A stretch of 64,000 nucleotides of DNA from Arenicella chitinivorans (GCF_014651515.1 NZ_BMXA01000002.1:1-64000), one strand, 5' to 3'. Positions 44,357-53,484 are shown, counted from the stretch's first letter. Numbers and translations: made by a program. Notes: generated by a model from the letters alone, not told the origin.

Positions 44357-45508
44357 TTACTTCTTGAGAAACTCAATAATGTCATCTTTTTGTGCCATGG
44401 CATCATCGTAACCGAGTTCGATAAGTTCACGACAGAATGTTTTGGTGAACATCAAGTAGCTAATTAGGCGACGACTATTGGCTTTGGCCATGCCGAGAAA
44501 GCGCAGTGCAATGCGGAAGCTCTTGGGGAGTTCTAGAAAATGGCACATGGCGATATTGGCGATGTCTTTGGATGGACTGATCACCAAGTGTTCGATGATA
44601 CGCAATGAGTCATTATTGTCGTCGCCGCTGGCCTGCAGGGTACGGTTCATACGCTCCATACGTTCGATATCCGAATGCAGACTGTTCAGAAATAAGGTGT
44701 CAAGGACATAGCCGGCAATCTGGCCCAGCGTTGGGCGGTAGCGTGGAGGCTCAAATTCATTTGCGGCTACTTTGGTGCGTAAACCGATGATGAGTATTTT
44801 TTCGGCACCCAGATGCAGCGCCGGACTGATCGGCGATATCTGACGCATTGAGCCGTCTCCAAAATGCTCTTCACCGATTTTGACCGACGGAAACAATACT
44901 GGGATCGCTGACGATGCCATCAAATGGTCGATGCTCATTTTTTCGCGCTGGCCTTCTCGGTGTGTGCGTAACCAGTTTTCGATTTCAGGTACACCGTCGT
45001 AGAACGTCGTCGATTCGCCGGAGGTATAACTGCAGGCCGTTAGCGCATAGCCATGCAGGTGACCTTCTGCAATTGATTCATCGATTCGATCAAAACTGAT
45101 GTACTTATTCAGTAAGTCGCGCAATGGCCGGTTATCTAAGATCGAGCTGGGTCCTTGGTGCCAAGTGCCGGGGCCTAGGTTGGACCACGCCCAGCGCACG
45201 ATGCGTTTGAAAAGGCTTTTGGCGTCGGCGTAGAACACATGATGCAATTCGAAATTGGACCACACGGCAATAATTTGAGCCACGCCAGCATGAAATCGAG
45301 ATGCGTTGGACGCCAGCGCCACAGCATTAATCGAGCCTGCCGAAGTGCCACAAATGATTGGGAACGGGTTATCGCATCCCTCGGGTACTAGTTCAGCAAT
45401 AGCCTTGAGAACACCAACCTGGTATGCCGCGCGTGCGCCACCGCCACCCAAGAGCAATGCCGAACGTCGTTGCTTTGATGCTGGGTTTGGTGAGTCAGTC
45501 TGCGGCAC
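44357..45508 (-). CDS. Patatin-like phospholipase
   Basis: A 383-residue hydrolase with the patatin signature: the oxyanion-hole loop LGGGGARAAYQVG, the nucleophile serine in GTSAGSINA and the aspartate in FGDGSMRQ. The extended C-terminal part (LPKSFRIALRFLGMAKANSRRLISYL and on) is helical. It probably releases fatty acids from phospholipids or acts on lipid droplets. No signal peptide is visible. Confidence 0.87.
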   Translation of the reverse strand: MPQTDSPNPASKQRRSALLLGGGGARAAYQVGVLKAIAELVPEGCDNPFPIICGTSAGSINAVALASNASRFHAGVAQIIAVWSNFELHHVFYADAKSLFKRIVRWAWSNLGPGTWHQGPSSILDNRPLRDLLNKYISFDRIDESIAEGHLHGYALTACSYTSGESTTFYDGVPEIENWLRTHREGQREKMSIDHLMASSAIPVLFPSVKIGEEHFGDGSMRQISPISPALHLGAEKILIIGLRTKVAANEFEPPRYRPTLGQIAGYVLDTLFLNSLHSDIERMERMNRTLQASGDDNNDSLRIIEHLVISPSKDIANIAMCHFLELPKSFRIALRFLGMAKANSRRLISYLMFTKTFCRELIELGYDDAMAQKDDIIEFLKK

Positions 45509-45541
45509 AGCGTTGCGTATCTGAGTGTGAAAGAACCCTAC

Positions 45542-47044
45542 TTAGCCAATGGCTGGGATTTCGTGTCCGCGGCGACCGCGTAATGGAATGCGAGGAGACT
45601 TTTGCTGGTCCTGGTGACGCTTTTCCATGGCAGCCACTTTGGCCGCTTCGCGCTGTTCCGCAGTTTGTGCAGCATCGTCATCACGCGTGCGGCGTTTTTC
45701 TTTTGGCACTCGATTCGGGTTGCCTTTCTCACGTCGTACCCGTTCATCGCTACTGTCGCTTTTGGCGCGGTGTTTGCTGCGTCCTTCCGGTTTGTCCTTC
45801 TTGCCGCCTTTGCCTTTTCGATCGTCGCGTTTACGATTCGAACGCAAGGCAGATAGATCCGGTTTGATCGGGTCTTTGAATATTAAGTCAGAGATGTCGC
45901 GATTGACCGGTATGCTGTGCTCAATATATTCCTCGATGTCGACGATGTTCATGGCATAGGTTTCGCAGATCAGGCTGATTGCTGTTCCACTGGCTCCTGC
46001 ACGTGCGGTGCGGCCAATACGGTGGACGTAGTCCTCGGCATCGGTCGGCAGGTCGAAGTTAACCACGTAGTTGACGTCTGGGATGTGCAGGCCGCGTGCT
46101 GCCACATCGGTTGCGATCAGGATGTTGCATTTGCCGTCTTTAAAGTTGCCAAGCAGTTTTTCGCGTTTTTTCTGTGGCACATCGCCAGATAATAAGGCGC
46201 AACTGAAGTTGTTGGCGTTCAACCAAGCTTCGATTTTTTCCGCCATATGTTTGGTGTTAATGAATACCACGCCTTTGTCGTCACCGGCTTTTTGAATCAA
46301 GCCCATCAGCAGTGGGATCTTTTCCTCGTTAGACGGCATGTAAGCGATCTGGTCAATGCGATCCGCCGTGATTTCTGCTTCAATTTTAACTACTTCGGGT
46401 TCGCTCATGTGTTCGTATGCCAGTTCCGCAACGCGGTGTGACAAGGTGGCTGAGAACAAGAGATTAAGGCGCTCTTCTGGGGCTGGCATAGCGCGAAACA
46501 GATAGCGGATATCCGAGATAAAGCCAAGATCGAACATTCGGTCGGCTTCGTCGAGCACGATGACTTCCAGAGCATCCAGCGCGAACACGCCTTGTTTGAA
46601 GTAGTCAATGATACGGCCAGGTGTGCCAATCAATACGTCCACACCTTCTTCGATGTGTTTACGTTGTTTGTCGTAATCTGTACCGCCATAGGCGATTCCG
46701 AGCTTAAGATCAGTGAATTGGACCAGCGGTTTGCCGTCTTCCAGAATTTGAATTGCTAGCTCGCGTGTCGGTGCCACAATTAAGGCGCGGACCGGGTTTT
46801 TCTTTTTTGATTCTTTCGGTTTGTTGGTTAATAACCGGTGCAGACAGGCAATCAAGAAGGCGGCAGTTTTGCCAGTGCCGGTTTGTGCCTGCCCGCTGAT
46901 ATCCTTGCCTTCAAGGGCCAGTGGCAGGGTCATTGCCTGAATGGGCGTACAAAACTCAAAACCAGTGGCATCGATGCCTTTTTGTACGTCTGGATGTATT
47001 GCGAGCTCGGCAAACCGAGTATCGCTTAGATGTGTGTCTGTCAT
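45542..47044 (-). CDS. rhlB: DEAD-box RNA helicase RhlB
   Basis: A 500-residue helicase. Motifs: FEFCTPIQAMTLPL (Q-motif), AQTGTGKT (I), PTRELAIQ (Ia), LDEADRMF (II, DEAD), FSATL (III), ATDVAARGL (V) and HRIGRTARAG (VI). A lysine- and arginine-rich tail (about 400-500) is longer than in E. coli RhlB (421 residues in total). RhlB works with RNase E in mRNA decay. It is divergent from trxA, as in enterobacteria, which supports the assignment. Confidence 0.9.
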   Translation of the reverse strand: MTDTHLSDTRFAELAIHPDVQKGIDATGFEFCTPIQAMTLPLALEGKDISGQAQTGTGKTAAFLIACLHRLLTNKPKESKKKNPVRALIVAPTRELAIQILEDGKPLVQFTDLKLGIAYGGTDYDKQRKHIEEGVDVLIGTPGRIIDYFKQGVFALDALEVIVLDEADRMFDLGFISDIRYLFRAMPAPEERLNLLFSATLSHRVAELAYEHMSEPEVVKIEAEITADRIDQIAYMPSNEEKIPLLMGLIQKAGDDKGVVFINTKHMAEKIEAWLNANNFSCALLSGDVPQKKREKLLGNFKDGKCNILIATDVAARGLHIPDVNYVVNFDLPTDAEDYVHRIGRTARAGASGTAISLICETYAMNIVDIEEYIEHSIPVNRDISDLIFKDPIKPDLSALRSNRKRDDRKGKGGKKDKPEGRSKHRAKSDSSDERVRREKGNPNRVPKEKRRTRDDDAAQTAEQREAAKVAAMEKRHQDQQKSPRIPLRGRRGHEIPAIG

Positions 47045-47521
47045 TGTGTCAGGTGTCTATCGTGCCTGAGACCGTCCTGAAGACGGCCAGTAATTTTCTA
47101 ACTGATTTAAGAAACTGAATCTGATTGGCCTCGGCGACATTGAAATCCATACCGCCATGCAGCTTATTGCAGGGCGCGCCAATTTTTTTCATCGTTGGAT
47201 CGAGGCGTTAGCCAGAGGTGACCAAATTCGTGATATTTTTATACTTGCAATATATAAAATAATCCGCACACTATACCTTAAGGGAGCTGTGAATTAATCA
47301 TGAATATTCAATGCTGGTCTAATTTCCTGTCGTTTTTTCGGAAATTAGACTCAATAGCGTGAATACCCAATTGAAAAACCACGCTCAGCGCAGACTTCAG
47401 GTGCTATTGCAGTGTATATCGCTGCATTATACGCTTAGCCGGAGACGCTGACACGCGGTTTAGCAGTTTGATTAATTCACCGCTTCCTTTTTCTATTTTA
47501 ACCAATTCAGGCGAATTACAT
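47045..47521. promoter_or_regulatory. Divergent rhlB/trxA promoter region with a strong hairpin
   Basis: No long gene. GTCTAATTTCC (47317-47327) and GGAAATTAGAC (47340-47350) form a perfect 11-bp stem with a 12-base loop containing six T. A 20-codon open frame (ATG 47300, ending 47362) runs through it with AGGGAG upstream, but at a long distance. I could not fix promoter elements. Confidence 0.45.
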
Positions 47522-47848
47522 ATGTCTCAAAACACCGTAGAAATTACCGACGCAAGCTTTGAATCGGATGTGCTAAAAGCTGATAAACCCGTGCTGGTCG
47601 ACTACTGGGCAGAGTGGTGTGGGCCTTGCAAAATGCTGGCGCCAATTCTGGACGAAGTTGCAGCTGAATACGGTGATAAGCTTACCGTAGCAAAGCTTGA
47701 TATTGACAGTAACCCGAATACGCCACCAAAGTTTGGTATCCGTGGGATTCCGACTTTGATGTTGTTCAAAGAAGGTGATGTCGCGGCCACCAAGGTTGGT
47801 GCGATGTCTAAATCGCAATTGACTGCGTTTCTTGACGAAAATATCTAG
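47522..47848 (+). CDS. trxA: Thioredoxin 1
   Basis: A 108-residue thioredoxin. [10 protein letters not shown] has the redox pair C33/C36, then [19 protein letters not shown] with the cis-proline in IPT. It reduces protein disulfides with thioredoxin reductase. The ATG at 47522 is taken because the protein then has the standard length; a longer upstream frame would add 18 residues without similarity. It precedes rho, as in E. coli. Confidence 0.95.
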   Translation: MSQNTVEITDASFESDVLKADKPVLVDYWAEWCGPCKMLAPILDEVAAEYGDKLTVAKLDIDSNPNTPPKFGIRGIPTLMLFKEGDVAATKVGAMSKSQLTAFLDENI

Positions 47849-47860
47849 TGCGATGTTTAC

Positions 47861-47890
47861 CACACCGTGCGTCCATTGACGCACGGTGTG
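47861..47890 (+). terminator. Perfect 13-bp hairpin between trxA and rho
   Basis: CACACCGTGCGTC and GACGCACGGTGTG pair fully around a CATT loop, 12 bp after the trxA stop. There is no T-run, so it may be a processing or attenuation structure. The rest of the 396-bp leader to rho (47849-48244) holds no gene I can support; autoregulation of rho through a long leader is known in E. coli. Confidence 0.6.
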
Positions 47891-48244
47891 CCCATTGCGC
47901 AACGGAGCTGCCCATAGATATCTCACGCATAGCTGGACAACCTAGTATTTTGCGTGATATTGTCGGAAACAATTAAGGAGGGTTTGCAATCGCCGAACCC
48001 CTGTTCCCGAAAAGATTTCCAAGAATACGTCGTCAACATACGTGCCGAATGTGGCAATTGGTATGAAATCCGCCATTTGCTGCCCCGTTGAGACGGTATG
48101 TGTCCAGCCTTAAAAAACAGGGCTTGGGCGCTCAATAACATTTACGAATTTCATCACTAACAACCCTCGCCTGTGCGCATCTGATTTATTTCTGTTTAAT
48201 TCCGCATCGTATTGGCCATTCAACCCGTGTAAGCATTCCCAATC

Positions 48245-49507
48245 ATGTCAGCATCTTTAACCGATCTTAAGAAGAAATCCGCCACCGAACTCACTGAAAT
48301 AGGCCGCTCTATGGAGCTTGATGGCCTAGGCCGCATGCGCAAGCAGGATCAGATTTTCACGATCCTCAAGTCAATGGCGAAAAAAGGGGAGGACATCGAA
48401 GGCGAAGGCGTGGTTGAAATTTTGCAAGACGGATTCGGCTTTCTGCGTTCCGCCGACAGTTCGTATCTGGCAGGGCCAGATGACATTTATGTCAGCCCAA
48501 GTCAGATCCGCCGCTTTAACCTGCGTACCGGGGATACCGTCGCTGGTTTGGTTCGTCCTCCGAAGGACTCAGAGCGGTATTTTGCACTGCTGAAAGTTGA
48601 GACCATCAATGGCTCCACGCCAGAAGAAGCGCGCAACAAAATATTATTTGAAAACCTGACACCGCTGCATCCGAACAAACGTATGAAGCTGGAGCAGGAG
48701 AATGGTACGTCGGAAGACTTGACCGGTCGTGTGATCGATTTGATCGCGCCACTGGGTAAAGGTCAGCGTGGTTTGATTGTGTCGTCGCCAAAAAGCGGTA
48801 AAACGGTCATGCTGCAACAGATTGCTCAGGCCATCACCACCAACAACCCAGATGTGGAACTGATGGTGTTACTGATTGATGAACGCCCGGAAGAAGTAAC
48901 CGAGATGCAACGCTCGGTGCGTGGTGAAGTGATTTCATCAACGTTCGACGAACCAGCAGCGCGTCACGTACAAGTCGCCGAAATGGTGATCGAAAAAGCC
49001 AAGCGTTTGGTAGAGCATAAGAAAGACGTGGTGATTTTGCTCGACTCAATCACCCGTTTAGCGCGTGCCTACAACACCGTGGCACCGGCCTCCGGCAAAG
49101 TACTGACCGGTGGTGTGGACGCCAACGCATTGCAACGTCCAAAGCGCTTCTTCGGCGCAGCACGTAACATCGAAGAGGGCGGCAGCCTCACGATTCTGGC
49201 CACCGCGCTGATCGAAACTGGCTCAAAAATGGACGAAGTGATTTACGAAGAATTCAAAGGCACCGGCAACATGGAAGTGCACCTGGACCGCAAAATTGCT
49301 GAAAAACGCGTTTACCCATCCATCATCGTTAACAAATCTTCCACACGCCGGGAAGAACTTTTGATGGACCCAGAAGAACTGCAAAAAGTCTGGATTCTAC
49401 GCAAACTTCTGCACCCAATGAACGAAATCGAAGCCATCGAATTCCTATTGGACAAGCTAAAAGCCACCAAAGCGAACTCCGAGTTTTTTGGATCTATGAA
49501 GCGGTAA
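48245..49507 (+). CDS. rho: Transcription termination factor Rho
   Basis: A 420-residue hexameric RNA helicase. The N-terminal RNA-binding domain has [20 protein letters not shown] (OB fold), the Walker A is [13 protein letters not shown], Walker [17 protein letters not shown], the Q- and R-loop area [18 protein letters not shown], and it ends SEFFGSMKR. It terminates untranslated transcripts. The last 30 codons and the terminator are partly repeated at 53141-53272. Confidence 0.97.
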   Translation: MSASLTDLKKKSATELTEIGRSMELDGLGRMRKQDQIFTILKSMAKKGEDIEGEGVVEILQDGFGFLRSADSSYLAGPDDIYVSPSQIRRFNLRTGDTVAGLVRPPKDSERYFALLKVETINGSTPEEARNKILFENLTPLHPNKRMKLEQENGTSEDLTGRVIDLIAPLGKGQRGLIVSSPKSGKTVMLQQIAQAITTNNPDVELMVLLIDERPEEVTEMQRSVRGEVISSTFDEPAARHVQVAEMVIEKAKRLVEHKKDVVILLDSITRLARAYNTVAPASGKVLTGGVDANALQRPKRFFGAARNIEEGGSLTILATALIETGSKMDEVIYEEFKGTGNMEVHLDRKIAEKRVYPSIIVNKSSTRREELLMDPEELQKVWILRKLLHPMNEIEAIEFLLDKLKATKANSEFFGSMKR

Positions 49508-49592
49508 ACTTTGTGAAAATGCGCGCAGTGGTTTGGCTGCGCGTTTGCTGTTGTTAGTTGTTTGGTGTGTGACCAAATACAGTAACTGGCCA
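49416..49592 (+). repeat. rho 3' end repeat, copy 1 (functional)
   Basis: This stretch holds the last 30 codons of rho, its terminator and the bases after it. It recurs as a direct repeat at 53141-53272, where about 45 bp between two TTTGG pentamers are missing. It marks the left edge of a variable region. Confidence 0.85.
49522..49546 (+). terminator. Terminator hairpin after rho
   Basis: CGCGCAG and CTGCGCG form a 7-bp stem with an 8-base loop, followed by TTTGCTGTT. It lies 15 bp after the rho stop. Confidence 0.6.
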
Positions 49593-49687
49593 GAACTCAA
49601 GTGAGGGCCTGACTGATCTTTTGTCCTAAGCGGCCATTCTCAAGTCTCAATTTCATTTGAACCATAGTTATTGCCTAGCAAAAATAT

Positions 49688-51388
49688 TTAAGGTGCTAAT
49701 GCATTCGATAGCACCTCAAACTCAGGCAGCTCAAAAGCTTCCTCTAACTTGACTATTTTAAAATTGTTCTTTGGCATTTCTATAACTGCACTACTTGAAC
49801 CAATCCAAATATGCTCGCCCCAGGACCGCGATGCTTGATTAATTGTCTTTTCCAAGTGATAGCTAAGATAGGATCCAAGAGGTACCCTTTTACCTTGTTC
49901 TTTATATTGCCTCTTAATGTCTTCTAACAATTTATCGGAGCAGTATTTTGCTAGAAGATTTATGTCGTCTTGTCCATTGATATGTTTTTCGCCCCACTCA
50001 TTTTTTAATCTACAGCCAGAGTTAAGCTTCTCGAAAATATTCTCGTCTTCTAAACGCTGCTTTATATTTCTGGTTTCTTCGATCTTGGGAACTTTCCATT
50101 CCGTCCAGTAGTATGAAGACTGAGTATAAACGCCAGTAATCGGTACGCCGACCTCACATAGCACGTTGAGAAGGTCATTGCTATCTAGGATCAGCACCTC
50201 GTCTAAATACTCTACAATCCTGCGGAGCACCATTGCTTTTTCCTTTAGAAACTTAGGGTTTATAAAAAACTTTCGGAATTCTGTAACTGAAAGCAAGTTA
50301 AGTAGGTCGTAATGAATGTACTTGTGTAGAACGCTAGCTTCGTTATCCCTACTATCTGAAATGCCCAGGTATTTCAGTAGTAGTTGCTCGAATTCTTCAG
50401 GTTTCTCTACGACTTTCAAACCAGCAAAATTTTTATTTAAAAAACGTGATATTTGGTCAAACCCTTGGGCATAAAATAAACAGCCAAAGCCATGCTTATC
50501 AATAAAATGAGGCGTTGCACCATACTCTATAAGCAATTTCAGTTGCTTTAAAAAAATGTCTTCATCCGACTCGCTACACCCAACGGCTTGATGAAGGTTA
50601 TTAAAGAAATATTCAATTGGCTGTCTCCCATGGTGGTCTTTATGGTTTACGTCGACGCCTAGCGACAGCAACGACTGTAGCTCCCTTAGACATTCTTGGT
50701 CCGGCGTAAAATAAAAGTCACAAAGTAAATTTTTACCGCTATGGTGGTCAATAATATTTGCATCTCCGCCATTATTTAGCATCTTTATTACTAACCCTGT
50801 GTTCATACAGAAGGCGGCTACCACGCCGTCACCTGCTTCCGGACAACTTCCGTCCAAAACGAGGTCTGTAGTTATTTTTCCTTGCTCGATCAATATTTCA
50901 AAAATCTTTGTGTCATGATCTGGGTCGTATCGGTCAAAAATACGATCAATATGGCGTTCACCTTGGAATGTGTCCAACACATCAACATCATTGCTTTTTA
51001 GGTACGCGGTTGCTTTTCTTACTCCTCCTTGAAAAATTAATCCAGCCTCATAATTTTTAGATATGAGTGAAAACCCGTTGAGCACCAATTTGAGAGATTT
51101 TTTTTTCCCATTTTCAAAAGCTAATCGTTTCTCTGATTCATCAGAGAAACATTCTACGATTGAAAGTTTAGGTGAAAATGATGAGAGCCAATCTGTGACC
51201 AACTTCGTCTGGTCATGCCCTCCGGCCCATAACGTGAAATTGACTACTTCATCAACGCTACAGTTTTGAATTGAAAAATTTTCATTTTCAATTTCTATAA
51301 TCTTTTTATTCCTAAGTAAATCAAGCAGTTTCTCTTGCTGTTGAGCATCTTCAAAGTATGCGTCAATTGTTGCTGTGAATTCAGACAT
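49688..51388 (-). CDS. Ankyrin-repeat-like protein
   Basis: A 566-residue soluble protein. The central part (about 165-345) has ankyrin-type units such as NTGLVIKMLNNGGDANIID, LQSLLSLGVDVNHKDHHG and LKLLIEYGATPHFIDKHG. The N-terminal (1-150) and C-terminal (350-566) parts are not assigned. Low GC compared with rho. It is the cargo of the first module between rho and the 80-bp repeat. Accessory ankyrin proteins often act in interactions with other cells or as immunity or toxin-linked factors, but nothing in it proves this. Confidence 0.65.
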   Translation of the reverse strand: MSEFTATIDAYFEDAQQQEKLLDLLRNKKIIEIENENFSIQNCSVDEVVNFTLWAGGHDQTKLVTDWLSSFSPKLSIVECFSDESEKRLAFENGKKKSLKLVLNGFSLISKNYEAGLIFQGGVRKATAYLKSNDVDVLDTFQGERHIDRIFDRYDPDHDTKIFEILIEQGKITTDLVLDGSCPEAGDGVVAAFCMNTGLVIKMLNNGGDANIIDHHSGKNLLCDFYFTPDQECLRELQSLLSLGVDVNHKDHHGRQPIEYFFNNLHQAVGCSESDEDIFLKQLKLLIEYGATPHFIDKHGFGCLFYAQGFDQISRFLNKNFAGLKVVEKPEEFEQLLLKYLGISDSRDNEASVLHKYIHYDLLNLLSVTEFRKFFINPKFLKEKAMVLRRIVEYLDEVLILDSNDLLNVLCEVGVPITGVYTQSSYYWTEWKVPKIEETRNIKQRLEDENIFEKLNSGCRLKNEWGEKHINGQDDINLLAKYCSDKLLEDIKRQYKEQGKRVPLGSYLSYHLEKTINQASRSWGEHIWIGSSSAVIEMPKNNFKIVKLEEAFELPEFEVLSNALAP

Positions 51389-51450
51389 TAAGAGCCCTTT
51401 TTAGACGAGTGAATGGTTAGATAGATCAAATCCATGAATCGCGTCCTGGA

Positions 51451-51530
51451 GTATACAGCGGTCAAAGTTAGATATGCCGAACAAGCCAGAGAATGCGAAT
51501 TACTTTATCAACAAGTCTAATCACCTACAG
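51451..51530 (+). repeat. 80-bp repeat, copy 1 (right edge of the first module)
   Basis: Starts GTATACAGCGGTCAAAG and contains GATATGCCGAACAAGCCAGA. A second copy of about 80 percent identity is at 55106-55185 in the same orientation. It carries no gene. Confidence 0.8.
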
Positions 51531-51539
51531 CATAAGAAT

Positions 51540-51547
51540 GGACACCC
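51540..51547 (-). repeat. GGGTGTCC motif on the minus strand
   Basis: GATGGGTGTCC read on the minus strand, directly after the first 80-bp repeat. No obvious duplication here. CATTCTTATG follows it and also lies beside the motif at 52750. Confidence 0.5.
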
Positions 51548-51626
51548 ATCATAGTAAAGTATTCAAGGACCATTATGTCTACATTGTCAGTACTGTCATG
51601 ATCCAGTTTAATTAAAAAACGTGGAT

Positions 51627-51773
51627 TCAAGAGAGCAATAGACGCCGATGTTCATAGCTGGTGCCTGAGTATCGATCGACACCACATAAATAGGCACGCC
51701 GAACGCAACGCGCTACGCAGTGGTAATAAGGTGTGTCGGCCAACGACACAAGAGTGCTTCTTGGTAAGGTCAT
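51627..51773 (-). pseudogene. N-terminal fragment of a RAYT transposase
   Basis: A 48-codon frame that begins LPRSTLVSLADTPYYHCVAR after a start MT and continues CVRRAYLCGVDRYSG and SYEHRR, then hits a stop. It matches residues 3-45 of the transposase at 62-1021 closely. The HUH motif and all that follows are missing. The matching C-terminal piece lies 1.2 kb on the wrong side for a simple deletion. Confidence 0.75.
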
Positions 51774-51848
51774 AACAATCCTTGTTTATTCATCCTTGAA
51801 TAACTTTATTCTGTCAGGGAAGCGGGTTTATGGCAAGATGGTTCTGAT

Positions 51849-51856
51849 GGGTGTCC
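51849..51856 (+). repeat. GGGTGTCC motif
   Basis: GATGGGTGTCC in non-coding sequence 76 bp from the transposase fragment. No adjacent duplication seen. Confidence 0.45.
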
Positions 51857-52011
51857 CGGTAAGATCTCGAGCAACGCTTGAATACTTAAGCATTGATCCA
51901 ATGCTTTTTCAGAGTATTTTTTATTAGCACACATAATTAGCACGATTATTAAACGGAGCAAGCCGCCATCGATGGCCAGGCTGTATTTCCAACGGAAATG
52001 AAGGTATAACT

Positions 52012-52060
52012 CCGCCTTCCTGGGCGGGTTCGTTATCGGGTTTTAACACCCGTCTATTTC
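52012..52060 (+). terminator. Hairpin CCGCC/GGCGG, first of a pair
   Basis: CCGCC (52012-52016) and GGCGG (52023-52027), followed by TTCGTTATCGGGTTTTAACACCCG with a second small hairpin. A related element is at 52684. Both could end plus-strand transcripts; the stretch 51774-52011 before the first holds no recognised gene. Confidence 0.4.
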
Positions 52061-52089
52061 AATAGAGTCGGGCTCGTGGTTCTGACTGC

Positions 52090-52368
52090 TTACCCTAAGA
52101 GACGTTTCCGGTCCTTCATATACCATCGTACCGCAGTCACTATAGACGAAAATAGCGTCATGAATGCCAATGCTTCATACCTTTTAGCAAACATCTGCTT
52201 TAGAGGTATCTCTATACATTTAGCAGGACCAACCATTGTAAGCTCTGAAACCTGATAAGCACCAAACGTCAAAATTGCGATGAAAGCCAGCATGCCAAAA
52301 ATCAGCACTACCTGTACTCTTTTTGAAAGATTTATTACATAAAAAAATTCATGAAGCCAATTCGGCAT
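52090..52368 (-). CDS. Small two-helix membrane protein
   Basis: A 92-residue protein. AAGGTG precedes the ATG at 52368 by about 7 bp. Two membrane helices (about 20-42 and 65-82) flank a short outer loop (MVGPAKCIEIPLKQM), and the end is basic (WYMKDRKRL). No family recognised. It follows another small membrane protein gene on the same strand. Confidence 0.5.
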   Translation of the reverse strand: MPNWLHEFFYVINLSKRVQVVLIFGMLAFIAILTFGAYQVSELTMVGPAKCIEIPLKQMFAKRYEALAFMTLFSSIVTAVRWYMKDRKRLLG

Positions 52369-52447
52369 CGCAAACACCTTGTAATTCAACGGAGTCAGAC
52401 ACAGCCCGAGTCAGGTATATGTAATTCGGGTGTTTACCTAGGTACGA

Positions 52448-52591
52448 CTAATCTTTTTTTTTAAATTCCAGATATCCCGGAACCATTTTTTTAATATTGA
52501 TGAGGGCAATAGCGATTGCAGCAATTACACCAGATAGCACATCAGCTAGAACGCTGAACAATTTCTCAAGAACTAGAAGCAAAATTTCCAT
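52448..52591 (-). CDS. 47-residue hydrophobic peptide
   Basis: The frame reads MEILLLVLEKLFSVLADVLS, then GVIAAIAIALINIKKMV, ending FKKKD. One membrane helix with an acidic-to-basic polarity, as in type I toxins or phage coat-like peptides. No strong ribosome site. Together with the 92-residue gene it may form a two-gene unit. Confidence 0.4.
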   Translation of the reverse strand: MEILLLVLEKLFSVLADVLSGVIAAIAIALINIKKMVPGYLEFKKKD

Positions 52592-52683
52592 AGGACAAGA
52601 ATACTACCAATCCACCCTAGAAGGAAATGCAAGCAATGAATTTGGACTTAGAGCGTTCGCGGCTGACTGGAAGCATTAAAAAT

Positions 52684-52720
52684 CCGCCTTGTTGGGCGGG
52701 TTCATTATTGGTTTTTTAGG
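52684..52720 (+). terminator. Hairpin CCGCC/GGCGG, second of a pair
   Basis: CCGCC (52684-52688) and GGCGG (52695-52699), then TTCATTATTGGTTTTTTAGG with a T-run. It resembles the element at 52012 (about 70 percent over 45 bases). Confidence 0.5.
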
Positions 52721-52749
52721 CCCGACTTTTTAAAGTAACGAATATAAAG

Positions 52750-52757
52750 GGACACCC
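52750..52757 (-). repeat. GGGTGTCC motif on the minus strand
   Basis: GTGGGTGTCC on the minus strand, next to CATTCTTATG. The stretch 52760-52936 holds nothing else that I can support. Confidence 0.45.
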
Positions 52758-52936
52758 ACCATAAGAATGGCTTAAGAAAAGGTCACCAATCCCTACTTTG
52801 CGCGCGAGATTGATCGCTTTGTTTTGTTTAAAATTGACGTAGAAGTATCAGGGATGGGGTTTTAGGCAGCCATTTCCAGATTCAAGACGAGCGAAGGCCT
52901 CGCTTTACGCGATCCGGTCGTTTATTTGTAGATGCC

Positions 52937-53128
52937 TCAGCCTAGCAGCTGGCGATGAATAACCGTCGATGGGATTCGTTGATAGTGTTTGTCGGAACAC
53001 ACCTGTCTGACGATGTGTTCTGAGCCGACCCAATACTGGAACTGGGCCTCAAATTGGGTCGTGAGCACTTGCCACGCATCTGCATTCAGGCTGAGTCGCG
53101 CTAGGATAGACGGCAGAAAAAGGGTCGG
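52937..53128 (-). pseudogene. C-terminal fragment of a RAYT transposase
   Basis: The minus strand reads PSILARLSLNADAWQVLTTQ, then FEAQFQYWVGSEHIVRQVC and a stop at 52937. It matches the last 55 residues of the transposase at 62-1021 (PPILQRLDLDMASWIILTTE, FEARFQSWVGSAHINRRVC). It abuts the second rho 3' copy. Confidence 0.75.
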
Positions 53129-53140
53129 GGCCGATTTAGA

Positions 53141-53272
53141 CAATGAACGAAATCGAAGCCATCGAATTCCTATTGGACAAGCTAAAAGCTACCAAAGCCG
53201 ACTCCGAGTTCTTTGGCTGCGCGCTGACTGTTGTTAGTTGTTTGGGTGAGCCCAAATACAATAGCGAGGCAG
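53141..53272 (+). repeat. rho 3' end repeat, copy 2 (non-functional)
   Basis: Repeats the last rho codons from ...[18 protein letters not shown]... with few changes, lacks about 45 bp between two TTTGG sites (rho stop and left terminator arm), then follows copy 1 to about 49592. A remaining open frame (53143-53520) is not a gene. Confidence 0.85.
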
Positions 53273-53310
53273 CATTCAAAGAAGCTGAGTGGCTGGTAAT
53301 TGTCCTTTTC

Positions 53311-53340
53311 CGTCATTGCGAGCGTAGCGCGGCGACTCTA
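53311..53340. repeat. Dispersed repeat CGTCATTGCGAGCG-type
   Basis: CGTCATTGCGAGCGTAGCGC followed by GGCGACTCTA. This sequence type is widespread in proteobacteria as a short dispersed repeat. It lies in the gap 53273-53522 before the TPR gene. Confidence 0.6.
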
Positions 53341-53484
53341 AATATTTCTGCGAACACTTACACTCGAATTTATCTCAAAACATGCCTAGTTCGATTATAT
53401 CTTGGAGCTATCCTTACATTTAATATTAGTTATTTCCACAATAGACACGGTATAAGGTCAGGCTGTACACATGGTCTACTTCTG

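Noticed and set aside
45602-45959. Open frames antisense to the basic tail of rhlB
   Set aside because: The Arg/Lys-rich codons of rhlB leave the other strand open by composition.
52497-52679. 60-codon plus-strand frame opposite the 47-residue peptide gene
   Set aside because: No ribosome site and no sensible domain; probably antisense sequence.
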